A DNA stretch of 64,000 bases from Thauera sedimentorum (lineage in GTDB: Bacteria; Pseudomonadota; Gammaproteobacteria; Burkholderiales; Rhodocyclaceae), in contig NZ_JACTAH010000001.1 in assembly GCF_014489115.1 (NCBI RefSeq), positions 1,550,001 through 1,614,000 of the forward strand. The letters run 5' to 3'. The number at the start of each line of letters is the position of its first letter. The stretch's first letter is position 1. Position numbers and translations under genes: made by a program. Below are positions 1 through 10,936 of the stretch, piece by piece. The notes beneath the pieces were generated by a model, which saw nothing but the letters and a program-made list of their open reading frames with translations, had not been told where the DNA came from and made no database searches.

Positions 1-347
1 GCCAGCCGCTCCACACGCACTACGACGGAGTCTGCGCCTTCTTCCTGCTGCACGAAGTACCCGCCCACCAGCGCCGGCTGATCGTGGACAACCTGCTGGC
101 CGCGGTCGCGCCCGGCGGCAAGGCGGTGTTCGTGGACTACCACCGCCCGCGACGCTGGCATCCGCTGCGGCCGGTGATGCACTGGGTCTTCCGCCTGCTC
201 GAACCCTACGCGCCCTCGCTGCTCGCCACCCCGATCGCCTCGCTGTCGCCGCAGGCGGCGGCGTTCGACTGGCAGGCGACGACGCTGTTCGGCGGGCTCT
301 ACCAGCATGTGGTCGCGGTGCGCCGCCCGCAGCGCCCGAAAGACTGA
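1..347 (+). CDS. Class I SAM-dependent methyltransferase, C-terminal part (RquA-like)
   Basis: Only the 3' end is in the window; the reading frame is open from base 3 and stops at TGA 345-347. The visible part has the FFLLHEVP stretch followed by LLAAVAPGGKAVFVDYHRP, which is the late Rossmann-fold beta strand region of UbiE-type methyltransferases. The VDYHRP segment, the His-Pro-Leu-Arg that follows and the FGGLYQ ending resemble RquA, the enzyme that converts ubiquinone to rhodoquinone for anaerobic respiration. The family assignment is good; the RquA name is a pattern-based guess, because the SAM-binding N-terminus lies outside the window. Confidence 0.6.
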   Translation, partial: QPLHTHYDGVCAFFLLHEVPAHQRRLIVDNLLAAVAPGGKAVFVDYHRPRRWHPLRPVMHWVFRLLEPYAPSLLATPIASLSPQAAAFDWQATTLFGGLYQHVVAVRRPQRPKD

Positions 348-353
348 TCCGCC

Positions 354-2465
354 TCAGCCTTGACCGGGGGGTGAGGCCGGCGCGTGCTGATGTTCCAGCA
401 GCACCACGAAGGCGCCGGCCGGCATCGGGCGATGGAAGTGGTAGCCCTGCAGCAGGTCGCAGCCCAGTTCGCACAGGAAGGCGTGCTGGGCACCGCTCTC
501 CACGCCCTCGGCAACCAGTTCCAGGCGCAGGCTGTGCGCCAGGCCGACGGTGGCCGCGCAGATCATGGCGTCGTTAGGGTCGCTCTCGATGTCGCTGACG
601 AAGCCGCGATCCAGCTTCAGGCGGTCGAGCGGAAAGAGCTTGAGATAGGACAGCGACGAATAGCCGGTGCCGAAGTCGTCGATCGCCAGCGACACGCCCA
701 GCGCCTTGAGCGCCTGCAGGTTGCCGATGGTGACCTCCGGCTGCTCCATGGCCACGCTCTCGGTCACTTCCAGTTCCAGCAAGGCCGGATCGAGCCGGTG
801 CTGTGCCAGCAGGTGTTCGACCTCCCCCGGCAGCTGCGGGTCGCGCAACTGGCGCGCGGACAGGTTCACCGCCAGGCGGATGTTGCGGAAGCCGCGGGTC
901 TGCCAGTCCGCCAGCTGTTCGCAGGCCGAACGCAGCACCCATGCGCCGATGGCGCTGATCAGCTCGCTCTCCTCGGCAATCGGGATGAAGGCCGCCGGCG
1001 AGATCAGCGTGCCGTCCTCTCGCTGCCAGCGGATCAGCGCCTCGGCAGCCACGATGCGCAGGCCATCCGGCGCCATCTGCGGCTGGAAGTAGAGGCGGAA
1101 CTCGTTGCGCTCCAGGGCCTGGCGCAGCTCCGACTCGATGCGCAGGCGCTGGACCACCGCCTCGTTCATCGCCGCCTCGAAGAAACGGAACTGCGCCCGC
1201 CCCGCGGCCTTGGCCTGGTACATGGCGATGTCGGCATGCTTCATCAGCGTGCCGCCGTCCTGCCCGTCGTCGGGGAACAAGCAGATGCCGATCGACACCG
1301 AGGAGCGCAGTTCCAGCCCCTCGATGCGCACCGGGCGGGCGGCCGCTTCGAGCAGCTTGCGCGCCACCAGACCCGCATCCGCGCTGCCATTGATGTCGCC
1401 GAGCAGGACGACGAATTCATCCCCGCCCAGGCGTGCCACCAGATCCGCCTCACGCAGGCAGCCGGAAAGCCGGTCGGCGATGATGCGCAGCAGCGCGTCG
1501 CCGCTGGCATGGCCGAGCGAGTCGTTCACCGACTTGAAGCGGTCCAGGTCGAGGAACATCAGCGCCAGCTGCCGGCTCTGGCGGCGAGCCTGGCCGATGG
1601 CCTGCTCCAGGCGGGCCTCCAGCCCGTAGCGGTTGGACAGGCCGGTGAGCGCGTCGTACAGCGCGGCACGCTCCAGCGCCCGCTGGGTGGCGGACAGGCG
1701 GCCCACCGCCTCGACCACTTCGCCCAGCTCCTCGCTGTGCACGGTCGGCAGATTGCCCTCCACGTCCTTGCCACGACGCAGGTCGGCAAGCACGTCGGAG
1801 ACCTTGAGCAGCGGCGCAAGCAGATGGCGGCGCATCAGTACCACCAGCGCCCCGCCGCCCAGGACGGCGACCAGCGCCCCGCCCAGGGTCACGGCCAGCA
1901 CCACCCGCGTACCGCGCGAGATCTCGTTCGCCGCCTGCGAGATCTCGCGCACGATGCTGGCGGCCACCCGGTCCGCCGCCTCTTCCAACTGCGCGCGACG
2001 GGCCAGCCAGAACGCTTCCCTGCGTTCGGCCATGCGCGCAAGCTCGTCCGGCACCCGCGGCCGGGCGATCTCGGCCTCGCGCATGGCCAGCAGCTCGGTG
2101 GCCGTGTCGAAGGCGGTGGTGGCGCCGCCGACCTCGTCAACCAGGTCGCCCAGCGAGGGATGCAGGGCCAGGGCCTGCATGGTCAGCGCCAGCTTGCGCC
2201 AGCGCAGCGGCTCGGTCTCGGTCTGGAACTGGTCGCCCAGCGCGATCATGCGCTCCAGGTTGCCCACCGCGCGGAGCTCTTCCATGCGTGCGGTGGCAGT
2301 GTTCTGCCCGCCACGCTCGGCCAGCTCGAGCGTCGATCCGGCGATGGTGGCCACCACCCCGACGCCCAGCAGCAGCGCAAGCGCTGCCCCCAGCGCCAGC
2401 CATAGCGACAGCCGCCGTAGCGAGAGGCGGCGGACCGGCTGCGCGTCGGTGGGCGGCCTGCTCAC
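354..2465 (-). CDS. Membrane GGDEF-EAL c-di-GMP enzyme
   Basis: A 703-aa inner-membrane protein that should make and/or degrade cyclic di-GMP. Start is GTG. Two membrane helices (about residues 20-43 and 188-211) bracket a helical periplasmic sensor region, followed by a HAMP-like linker. The GGDEF domain has an intact GGDEF at 347-351 with an RxxD inhibitory site five residues before it (READ), so a product-inhibited cyclase is possible. The EAL domain keeps EALIRW and DDFGTGYSSLSYL, the signature of an active phosphodiesterase. It lies 10 bases after a periplasmic solute-binding protein on the same strand, suggesting that the binding protein reports a ligand to this enzyme. Which activity dominates cannot be told from the sequence. 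Confidence 0.92.
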   Translation of the reverse strand: MSRPPTDAQPVRRLSLRRLSLWLALGAALALLLGVGVVATIAGSTLELAERGGQNTATARMEELRAVGNLERMIALGDQFQTETEPLRWRKLALTMQALALHPSLGDLVDEVGGATTAFDTATELLAMREAEIARPRVPDELARMAERREAFWLARRAQLEEAADRVAASIVREISQAANEISRGTRVVLAVTLGGALVAVLGGGALVVLMRRHLLAPLLKVSDVLADLRRGKDVEGNLPTVHSEELGEVVEAVGRLSATQRALERAALYDALTGLSNRYGLEARLEQAIGQARRQSRQLALMFLDLDRFKSVNDSLGHASGDALLRIIADRLSGCLREADLVARLGGDEFVVLLGDINGSADAGLVARKLLEAAARPVRIEGLELRSSVSIGICLFPDDGQDGGTLMKHADIAMYQAKAAGRAQFRFFEAAMNEAVVQRLRIESELRQALERNEFRLYFQPQMAPDGLRIVAAEALIRWQREDGTLISPAAFIPIAEESELISAIGAWVLRSACEQLADWQTRGFRNIRLAVNLSARQLRDPQLPGEVEHLLAQHRLDPALLELEVTESVAMEQPEVTIGNLQALKALGVSLAIDDFGTGYSSLSYLKLFPLDRLKLDRGFVSDIESDPNDAMICAATVGLAHSLRLELVAEGVESGAQHAFLCELGCDLLQGYHFHRPMPAGAFVVLLEHQHAPASPPGQG

Positions 2466-2475
2466 CGGCTTCCGC

Positions 2476-3240
2476 TCAGAGAATGCTGAAGGGGAAGTAA
2501 CGACGGGCCATGCGCTCGTGCTCGCCGGTGGCGATCAGGTGCTGCAGCGCGCGGTCGATGGCCTCACGCAGCGCGTCGTCGCCGGGGCGCACCGCCATGT
2601 GCACCGTACCGCCCAGCCCCGGCTCGCGCAGGGGGGCGCCCAGGAATGCCAGCTCCGCGCCGCGAGGGGTCTGCATGAAGGGCAGCGCCTGCATCGCGGG
2701 CAACAGCGCCACCGGACAGTCGCCGGACAACAGCGCCTCCATGACTTCCTGGTTGGAAGGCAGGTCGCGCACATTGGCGGCATGCTCGCCGGCCTGCTCC
2801 AGCAGATAGCGGTGCTGGCCGCTGGCGCCGATGGCGCACACCGGGGTGTCGCGCAGCAGTTCGCGCACCGCCTTCATCGCGAACTCCCGTTTGCCGACGA
2901 AGGCCGAAGTGGACCGCCAGTACGGCACGGTGAAGGCCACCAGGCGCTCGCGTTCGGGGGTGCGGAGAAAATTCGCGACGCCGAGATCGAAGCGCCCGGC
3001 GGCAACCGCAGGCAGGATCTCGGGGAATGGCAGCACCTCCAGCCGGCAGCTGCGCTCCAGCCGGGCACAGATGGCGCGGACGATGTCGACGTTGAAGCCG
3101 ACCAGTTCGCCCTTTTCATCGAGGTAGGAAAACGGCACCGAGCGCGGCGTCAGGACCACATTGAGCACCTCGGCTTGCGCAGCGCCGCCCAGCAGGAGCC
3201 AGGACAGCGCCACTCTTGCAAGCAAAGCCCGCAATCTCAT
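2476..3240 (-). CDS. Periplasmic solute-binding protein, family 3
   Basis: A 254-aa protein with a Sec signal peptide (MRLRALLARVALSWLLLGG, cleavage after AQA). The start at 3240 is chosen over an upstream in-frame start because it has a GGAGGA ribosome site and begins directly with the signal peptide. The body has the SBP_bac_3 pattern: PFSYLDEKGELVGFNVDIVRAIC near the N-terminus, then FDLGVANFLRTPER and an alternating two-lobe layout. No permease or ATPase genes are adjacent, so it is more likely a sensor partner of the downstream GGDEF-EAL protein than part of an importer. Ligand unknown; amino acids or organic acids are typical for the family. Confidence 0.8.
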   Translation of the reverse strand: MRLRALLARVALSWLLLGGAAQAEVLNVVLTPRSVPFSYLDEKGELVGFNVDIVRAICARLERSCRLEVLPFPEILPAVAAGRFDLGVANFLRTPERERLVAFTVPYWRSTSAFVGKREFAMKAVRELLRDTPVCAIGASGQHRYLLEQAGEHAANVRDLPSNQEVMEALLSGDCPVALLPAMQALPFMQTPRGAELAFLGAPLREPGLGGTVHMAVRPGDDALREAIDRALQHLIATGEHERMARRYFPFSIL

Positions 3241-3289
3241 GAATTCTCCTCCATCGTGTGTTTCTGCACTTTCACGGCCGGACCGGCCG

Positions 3290-4942
3290 TCAGCGTGCGG
3301 CCGGGGGGGCTTCCGGCGGCAGCAGGTCGAGCGTGCCACCCACCAGGCCGATCTGCGCCGGCCCCTGGTCGCGGGCGAGCCGGTAGCGATGCGTGCCCAT
3401 CAACACCGTGACCCCTTCGTACATGGCTTGTTCGGCGATCACCCGAGCCTGCTGCGAGAGCATGACGAGATCGTTCAGGCGCTGCTCCTCGTCGCGCAGC
3501 GCTTCGATCTCCGCCGACAGGTTCTTCGCCGTGGCACATGCCCGCTCGACCATCTTCGGGTCGACGCGCGACGGGTTGCGGTCGGCGAATACGAGCAGCT
3601 TGCTGATGTCCAGCAGCTGCTTCTCGTGCGCATCGCGCTCGTGGGCCAGTTCCTGCATGCGACGGTTCATCGCCGGGCTCACGCCGACCTCGAAGGCGGT
3701 GGCGATACGGTTGGGCGAGCCGAGCACCTTGCCGGTGATCGACAGCGTGGCCAGCGCCTGGCCACCGATGATGTGCCCGCGCCTTTTGTTGCCCACCCGG
3801 ATGTGATTGCCGGCGGCCAGTTCGCACTGCATGGCCATGTCGTCGATGAAAATGCTGTCGCCCGCCTCCACGCGCGCCTGCTGCGCATAGCCCGCGGTGA
3901 AGCTGCCGCCGCAGCGGATCAGGCTGTCGGTGTGCTCCTTGCGCCCCACCCCGCCCAGCGCGCCGCCCTTGACGACGATGTTGCCGCCGGCCTCCAGCAT
4001 GCAGGGGTCGGCGGTGCCGCCGATCTCGATGTCGCCGGTGGCCTTGATGGTCATGCCCGCGGCCACGTCGCCGCGAACCACCACGCTGCCGTCGAAGCTC
4101 ACGTTGCCGCTGGCCATGTTCACCGCAGGCACGGTATACACCGGCTCGACAATCATGCCGCCGGCCACCACTACCGGCTGGCCGGCGATCTCCGCCAGCA
4201 GGCGGTTGGGGTCTGCCGGGTCGATGACCGCGCCGGCGAGCTTGCTGGCGAACATCACTTCCTTGCCGGCCACCGCCGGAATCGGCGTCCCCAGCACGGT
4301 GATGCCTTCCATCCCTGCGGTCGCCGGCACGCGGCGCATCAGCGGCTGCCCCGGGCTGACGGTGAGGATGTCGCCCAGATCGCGGAAATCGGTCTGGCCG
4401 GTCTCGGTCAGGCGCGGCACGCGCGAGCGCGCCGCCGGCAGCAGGCTTTCCAGGCGGCCATCCGCGCCATGGACCGCGGGCTTCGCGCGCGCGATCACCA
4501 CGTTCTGCGCTGCGCCTGCGGCAATCGCCCGGTTGATGTCGTCCAGCAGGATGCCTTCGGTGACGCCCTTCTCGGTCAACTGGTCGAGCACATCGGCCTT
4601 GCTCACTGCCTTGCCGCCTTGCGCGGGGACGATGTTGAGCACCGCGAACATGCCGTCGCCCGAGATGGTGATCGACAGCTCTGCATCGACCACCTCGGCG
4701 ATCTTCAGCGCCTCCACCGCGTTGCCCGAGTTGTATTGCGCCAGCAGGCCGGTGATCGCCATCGGCAGGTAGCGCAGCTTGTCGTAGCCTTCATCGGCCA
4801 GGTGCGCATGCAGCCAGGGTTCGTCGACCGGTTCGGCCTGCGGGTCGGGCACAACGCTGGCGAACAGTGCGGCGGCCGCGCGATCGAGCCGGAAGCTCAG
4901 GCCGGCGCCCTTGTTCGGGCTCACGTCCATGCCGTTCTCCAT
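3290..4942 (-). CDS. FapA-family (DUF342) protein
   Basis: A 550-aa cytoplasmic protein of the DUF342/FapA type. It starts at ATG 4942, 10 bases after the stop of the HDOD gene, with a GAAGG ribosome site; a longer open frame upstream only reads the HDOD gene in the wrong frame. The middle (about 190-430) carries the regular glycine-rich turns of a beta-helix (for example GNVSFDGSVVVRGDV and GDIEIGGTADPCMLEAGG), and the C-terminal third is a predicted coiled coil (MQELAHERDAHEKQLLDISKL onward). FapA proteins are linked to polysaccharide, flagellar and signalling functions; the exact role is unknown. Linkage to HDOD and GGDEF-EAL genes suggests a motility or surface signalling task. Confidence 0.8.
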   Translation of the reverse strand: MENGMDVSPNKGAGLSFRLDRAAAALFASVVPDPQAEPVDEPWLHAHLADEGYDKLRYLPMAITGLLAQYNSGNAVEALKIAEVVDAELSITISGDGMFAVLNIVPAQGGKAVSKADVLDQLTEKGVTEGILLDDINRAIAAGAAQNVVIARAKPAVHGADGRLESLLPAARSRVPRLTETGQTDFRDLGDILTVSPGQPLMRRVPATAGMEGITVLGTPIPAVAGKEVMFASKLAGAVIDPADPNRLLAEIAGQPVVVAGGMIVEPVYTVPAVNMASGNVSFDGSVVVRGDVAAGMTIKATGDIEIGGTADPCMLEAGGNIVVKGGALGGVGRKEHTDSLIRCGGSFTAGYAQQARVEAGDSIFIDDMAMQCELAAGNHIRVGNKRRGHIIGGQALATLSITGKVLGSPNRIATAFEVGVSPAMNRRMQELAHERDAHEKQLLDISKLLVFADRNPSRVDPKMVERACATAKNLSAEIEALRDEEQRLNDLVMLSQQARVIAEQAMYEGVTVLMGTHRYRLARDQGPAQIGLVGGTLDLLPPEAPPAAR

Positions 4943-4952
4943 GTCGACGCCT

Positions 4953-5813
4953 TCAACCCCGCACCGCGGCGAGGATCTCCTCGCGCTCGGCGTGCGAGGC
5001 CTCCAGCAGCGCGGAAAGCTCGGCGGCATCGATGCCGAAGGCGGTACCCGCCGCCGGGCCGCGCACCGGACTGCGCCCCAGCAGGCCGTCGAAGGGATTG
5101 GGCACCTCGGACACCAGCGAGGCCAGCAGCACCACGTGGCCGAGATCGCTCGGCGGCCATTCGCCGTCGTAGGCCTGCTCGATCTCCAGGCTGTCGAGTA
5201 TGGATTCCGGCATGTCGAACACTTCCAGCACCGCCACGCCCACGCTGTGGTGCAGTTCGCCCACCAGGGCTGCGAAGCGGTCGATGTTGGCCTCCATCGC
5301 CGGGTAGTCGGAGGCGCGGGCAAGCAGGAAGAACTGGCCGATGTGGGTCATCATGCCGGCCAGCAGGGCGGCGTCGGGGTTGGCCGCACGGGTCTGACGG
5401 GCGAGCGCGAAGCACCACGAGGCCACGTCCACCGATCGCCGCCACAGGCCGTAGGCCAGGGTACGCATGTTGGGCGAACGGTGGTCACCGGCCAGCTGCT
5501 CGCTGGCCACCGCCAGCGCCAGGCTGCGCAGCGAGGACAGGCCGATGCGCCGCACCGCGTCGCGCACCGTGTCGATCTGCGCGCGATACGGGTTGAGCGC
5601 CACCGTGTTGGCCATGCGGATGGTCTTGGCGCTGAGCACCGGCTCGGCCTGCACCACCGTGGCGATCTGGTCCAGCGTGGCATCCGGGTCGTCGGCCAGG
5701 CGCTTGATGCGCAGCGACACCTCCATCGACACCGGGAAGTTCAGCCGCCGTTCGGCAAGCTCGCCGGCGATGCGCTCGGCAAATGCCGCCGACTGTTCCT
5801 CGAAGCCTTGCAT
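4953..5813 (-). CDS. HDOD domain signalling protein
   Basis: A 286-aa HDOD protein. Start at ATG 5813 is preferred because GAGGAGGC lies just upstream; an earlier in-frame start has none. Recognisable HDOD features are the N-terminal LPxxPxVxLRIKRL-like stretch (LNFPVSMEVSLRIKRLADDPDATLDQIATVVQAEP written in the family order), then KTIRMANTVAL and the RxxVRRIGLSSLRSLAL helix, and GMMTHIGQFFLLA. HDOD domains resemble HD phosphohydrolases without the metal residues and act as protein-protein signalling modules. It is the first gene of the leftward group that continues with the FapA-like gene. The 131-base gap upstream should hold the promoter, but I see no clear consensus. Confidence 0.85.
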   Translation of the reverse strand: MQGFEEQSAAFAERIAGELAERRLNFPVSMEVSLRIKRLADDPDATLDQIATVVQAEPVLSAKTIRMANTVALNPYRAQIDTVRDAVRRIGLSSLRSLALAVASEQLAGDHRSPNMRTLAYGLWRRSVDVASWCFALARQTRAANPDAALLAGMMTHIGQFFLLARASDYPAMEANIDRFAALVGELHHSVGVAVLEVFDMPESILDSLEIEQAYDGEWPPSDLGHVVLLASLVSEVPNPFDGLLGRSPVRGPAAGTAFGIDAAELSALLEASHAEREEILAAVRG

Positions 5814-5944
5814 GACGCCTCCTCGCTTCCGTCCGGGCCGGAAGGCCCTCACGGACTTGTCGTTCTATTTATAACTAACGGCCGAGTGTAGCGCGCCCTG
5901 AAGGTCATTTGGAATACGCGGATGCCCTGAACCGGCTCGCCGGC

Positions 5945-7090
5945 TCAGCCGCCGGGCTCGAGACGCAGGATGTGGCCGTCGCTTTCGTCGAGCAGGTAAA
6001 GGAGTCCGTCGGGGCCCTGACGCACGTCGCGGATGCGCTGCCCCAGCTCGCGCAGCAGCCTCTCCTCACCGGCGATCCGGTTGCCGTCCAGGCTCAGGCG
6101 CACCAGCATGCTGCCGCGCAGCGCGCCGACGAACAGGCTGCCCCGCCATTGCGGGAAGGCGTCGCCGGTATAGAAGGCCATGCCGGAGGGCGCGATCGAG
6201 GGCGTCCACTGGGTGAGCGGCGGCTCGACGTCGGCGCGCGCGCTGCCTTCGCCGATGCGAAAGCCGGTGATGTACTCGCGCCCGTAGGTGATCACCGGCC
6301 AACCGTAGTTGCGCCCCGCCAGGGTGAGGTTCACCTCGTCACCGCCCTGCGGACCGTGTTCGTGGGTCCACAACGCGCCGCTCTGCGGATGCAGCGCCGC
6401 ACCCTGCACGTTGCGATGGCCGTAGGACCAGATCTCGGGCATCGCCCCGGCGCGGCCGACGAAGGGATTGTCCGGCGGCACGCTGCCGTCCGCGGCGATG
6501 CGCACCACCTTGCCGAGATGGCTGCCGAGGTCCTGCGCCTGGTCGCGATAGCTGTAGCGGTCGCCGAGGGTAACGAACAGCGTGCCGTCGCGCCCGAACA
6601 CCAGCCGCGAACCCCAGTGCGCGCCACCGCCGGGGTCCTCGTTCTGCGCGAACAGGCGCTCGACCCCGGTAAGGCGCAAGCCGTCGGCATCGAGCACCGC
6701 GCGCGCCACCGCAGTACGCGCCCCGCCGGGCGTGGGTTCCGCATAGGAGAAGTAGATGCGCCGGTCGCGGGCGAAGTCCGGGCCGAGCACCACGTCGAGC
6801 AGGCCGGCCTGGGAGCGCGCATGCACCGCCGGCACCCCGGCGACGGGCGCGGAGACCTGACCGTCCGGCGAGACGATGCGCATCCGCCCGGGGCGCTCGG
6901 TGACCAGCATCCGTCCGTCGGGCAGGAAGGCCAGCGACCAGGGGGTCTCCAGGCCGGCAGCCACCTCCACCACCTTCACCGCACCGGCTGCGCTACGGAC
7001 GGTGGCAAGGGTGTCGCCAGGCGCGGCAGCGGCCGGAAGGCCGAGGACGGCCACCGTCAGGACAAGGGCAAGGCGCGAAATGGCGGGCAT
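5945..7090 (-). CDS. PQQ-dependent soluble aldose sugar dehydrogenase
   Basis: A 381-aa secreted six-bladed beta-propeller of the soluble glucose/aldose dehydrogenase class (YliI-like). It has a signal peptide (MPAISRLALVLTVAVLGLP). Family markers are GLETPWSLAFLPDGRMLVTER near the N-terminus, the GLLDVVLGPDFARDRRIYFSY segment, GGGAHWGSRLVFGRDG, and WSYGHRNVQG followed by WTHEHGPQGGDEVN, which contain the His/Arg/Asp residues expected around PQQ and calcium. It oxidises sugars to lactones in the periplasm using PQQ. It is well placed next to a PQQ-rich locus, though it faces away from the sigma-54 promoters found here. Substrate range cannot be inferred. Confidence 0.87.
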   Translation of the reverse strand: MPAISRLALVLTVAVLGLPAAAAPGDTLATVRSAAGAVKVVEVAAGLETPWSLAFLPDGRMLVTERPGRMRIVSPDGQVSAPVAGVPAVHARSQAGLLDVVLGPDFARDRRIYFSYAEPTPGGARTAVARAVLDADGLRLTGVERLFAQNEDPGGGAHWGSRLVFGRDGTLFVTLGDRYSYRDQAQDLGSHLGKVVRIAADGSVPPDNPFVGRAGAMPEIWSYGHRNVQGAALHPQSGALWTHEHGPQGGDEVNLTLAGRNYGWPVITYGREYITGFRIGEGSARADVEPPLTQWTPSIAPSGMAFYTGDAFPQWRGSLFVGALRGSMLVRLSLDGNRIAGEERLLRELGQRIRDVRQGPDGLLYLLDESDGHILRLEPGG

Positions 7091-7166
7091 GGTGTGACCT
7101 CGATGACAAGCCGATCATGTCGGACAGACCCGCGGGCACGCGGCCTGGTTCAATCCCGCGCGGTAT

Positions 7167-9176
<2,010 letters not shown>

Positions 9177-9380
9177 TCCTCTCCTCCGTGCCTGCCCCGT
9201 TCAGGTTCTTTTTTATTACTGCTTTTTTTCGGGTTGTCTCAGAACGTAGCACCTGCCACGTCTTGCAGCAATCGGGCATTTTCCCGACTGTCGAGAAATC
9301 CATGCAATTTCCTTACCAGTTTGTTACGCCCACGCGACAGGCGTGCGCTTGCACAGCATCGCACCCATCCACCGGCCGGG

Positions 9381-9396
9381 TGGCACACCCCTTGCA
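9381..9396 (+). promoter_or_regulatory. Sigma-54 promoter (-24/-12)
   Basis: TGGCAC, five bases, TTGCA: an exact match to the sigma-54 consensus. Start of transcription would be near 9408, about 107 bases before the cytochrome c550 gene. The rest of the 9177-9514 gap holds a T-rich stretch near 9208-9238 and no gene; activator sites for the divergent AcoR-like protein would be expected upstream of 9381 but I could not define them. Confidence 0.85.
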
Positions 9397-9514
9397 GAAG
9401 GGGCAGCGCACCGGCGACGAATCCCCGGCAAGGCGCAAGCCGCACGCACGAGGGGTTCCCGACCGGAAAGACCTGGACTTCCCCAGATGAACCAACCTGC
9501 AAGAGGAAAACAAG

Positions 9515-9961
9515 GTGGCTGAGATGAACCACATGGAGACAATGACCCGCAATCTTCGCTCGCTGCTGGCGGCCGCCGTGCTTGGCGGCACCGCGGTCAC
9601 GGCGATTGCCCACGGCGACGTAACGCCCCAGGCGGTGGACGTATCCACGCTGAAGGCGCTCGGCGAGGAATGGCAGGCGGAGAACCCCTACCGCGGCGAC
9701 AAGGAGGCGATCCGCGTCGGCGACTCGGCCTACAACCAGAACTGCGCCCGCTGTCACGGCCTGGGCGCGGTGTCAGGCGGCATCGCCCCGGACCTGCGCT
9801 ACCTGCCGATCGACGCGGAGACCGACGAATACTTCATCGGCCGCGTGCGCAACGGCGTGACCCGCAACGGCGCGGTCTACATGCCGCCGTTCGAGGGCAT
9901 GCTGTCGCAGGAGGCGATGTGGGCAATCCGCGCATGGCTGGACACCGTCCATGAAGAATGA
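9515..9961 (+). CDS. pedF: Cytochrome c-550, PedF type
   Basis: A small secreted monohaem cytochrome c, the usual electron acceptor of quinoprotein ethanol dehydrogenases. The longest form starts at GTG 9515; ATG codons at 9524 and 9533 are alternatives, and AGAGGA at 9502 fits the first best. After a signal peptide (LLAAAVLGGTAVTAIA) comes ALGEEWQAENPYRGD, the haem site CARCH, and YMPPFEGML with the likely methionine ligand. The same layout recurs in the cytochrome at 28630. It is driven by the sigma-54 promoter at 9381 and its end overlaps the next gene by 11 bases, so the two are co-translated. Confidence 0.9.
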   Translation: MAEMNHMETMTRNLRSLLAAAVLGGTAVTAIAHGDVTPQAVDVSTLKALGEEWQAENPYRGDKEAIRVGDSAYNQNCARCHGLGAVSGGIAPDLRYLPIDAETDEYFIGRVRNGVTRNGAVYMPPFEGMLSQEAMWAIRAWLDTVHEE

Positions 9962-10799
9962 CCGCCGCCACTTCCTGCTCGCGGCCGGCGCGCTCTACCT
10001 CGGCAGCCTGCTGCCGGCACGCGCCGCCGCGCAACTCGAGACGCAGCAGGCCGGTGCCCTGCGCATCGCCGTGTATGCCGACTTCGCACCCTGGTCGGCG
10101 CGCGGCAAGGGCATCGACATCGCAATCGGACAGGCGCTGGCCGAGCGCCTCGGCCTGCGCGCGGAATTCGTCGAATTCATCGCCGACGAGGACATGAACG
10201 ACGACCTGCGCAACATGGTGTGGCGCGGACACTACCTGGGCACCCGCCCGGCCGACGTCATGCTCCACGTGCCGGTCGATGCAAACCTCGCGCGCCGCAA
10301 CGACAAGGTGAAGATCTTCGGCCCCTACCACCTGGAAACCATGGCCTTGGCGCGCGACACCGCGCGCCTGCCCGAGCCCGCGGGCTCCGCGTCCGGCCTG
10401 GAAGTGTTCACCAGCGAGAAGATCGGTGCGGAGCTGGACACCCACGCGAGCGACTTCCTGCTGCACGTGCTGGGCGGCCGCTTGCGCAACAACGTGGTCC
10501 ATTTCCGCAGCACCGAACAGGCGGTGCAGGCCATGCGACAGGGCGAGATGGCCGCGGTGATGGGTTCGCGCGCGCAGCTGGAGGCCGCGCTCGGCAAGGC
10601 CGACGGCTTTGCGCTCGATCCGCTTCACATGCCGGAGATGCGCCTGCGCGGCTGGTCGGTCGGCATGGCGGTCAAGGCCGAGCACGAGACCCTCGCCGCC
10701 GCCCTTGGTGAGGCGCTGGCCGAACTGCAGCGCTCCGGCGAACTCGGCCGCATCTTCGCGCAGCACGGCGTCACCCACCAGGTCCCGGGGAGCAACTGA
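9951..10799 (+). CDS. Quinoprotein-dehydrogenase-associated solute-binding protein
   Basis: A 282-aa periplasmic family-3 binding protein of the group found beside PQQ alcohol dehydrogenases (MoxJ/TIGR03871-like). The N-terminus RRHFLLAAGALYLGSLLPARA looks like a twin-arginine or Sec signal. The body has LRIAVYADFAPWSARGKGIDIAIGQALAERLG and the family-typical statement of a low-activity transporter fold without permease partners. In methylotrophs MoxJ-type proteins assist maturation or assembly of the dehydrogenase; a similar role for the enzymes of this locus is inference. It overlaps the cytochrome gene by 11 bases and is followed by a hairpin and a cytochrome b561 gene. Confidence 0.8.
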   Translation: MKNDRRHFLLAAGALYLGSLLPARAAAQLETQQAGALRIAVYADFAPWSARGKGIDIAIGQALAERLGLRAEFVEFIADEDMNDDLRNMVWRGHYLGTRPADVMLHVPVDANLARRNDKVKIFGPYHLETMALARDTARLPEPAGSASGLEVFTSEKIGAELDTHASDFLLHVLGGRLRNNVVHFRSTEQAVQAMRQGEMAAVMGSRAQLEAALGKADGFALDPLHMPEMRLRGWSVGMAVKAEHETLAAALGEALAELQRSGELGRIFAQHGVTHQVPGSN

Positions 10800-10817
10800 G
10801 CACCTTGTCCCAGGATG

Positions 10818-10848
10818 GCACACCTGCTCCGTAAGGGAGCAGGTGTGC
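10818..10848. repeat. Hairpin element, copy 1
   Basis: Perfect 13-base inverted repeat (GCACACCTGCTCC and its complement) with a five-base loop, 18 bases after the solute-binding protein gene. No T-run follows, so it is not a standard terminator. A related hairpin with the same left arm lies at 11578. Confidence 0.7.
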
Positions 10849-10936
10849 GCCATCGGCAGCGGACCGGAACGAAGCGTGGGGAGCCGCGACGAAGTCGAGC
10901 CTCCCCCCGAGACATCGACCAGGAAGGGCATGCAAC

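Noticed and set aside
384..2405. 673-codon open frame on the plus strand opposite the GGDEF-EAL gene
   Set aside because: Antisense frame of a GC-rich gene; composition is Arg/His/Ala/Gln-biased with no family features.
10811..10826. TGGCACACCTGCTCCG before the cytochrome b561 gene as a sigma-54 promoter
   Set aside because: The -24 box matches but the -12 box lacks the GC doublet; it is the left arm of the hairpin.
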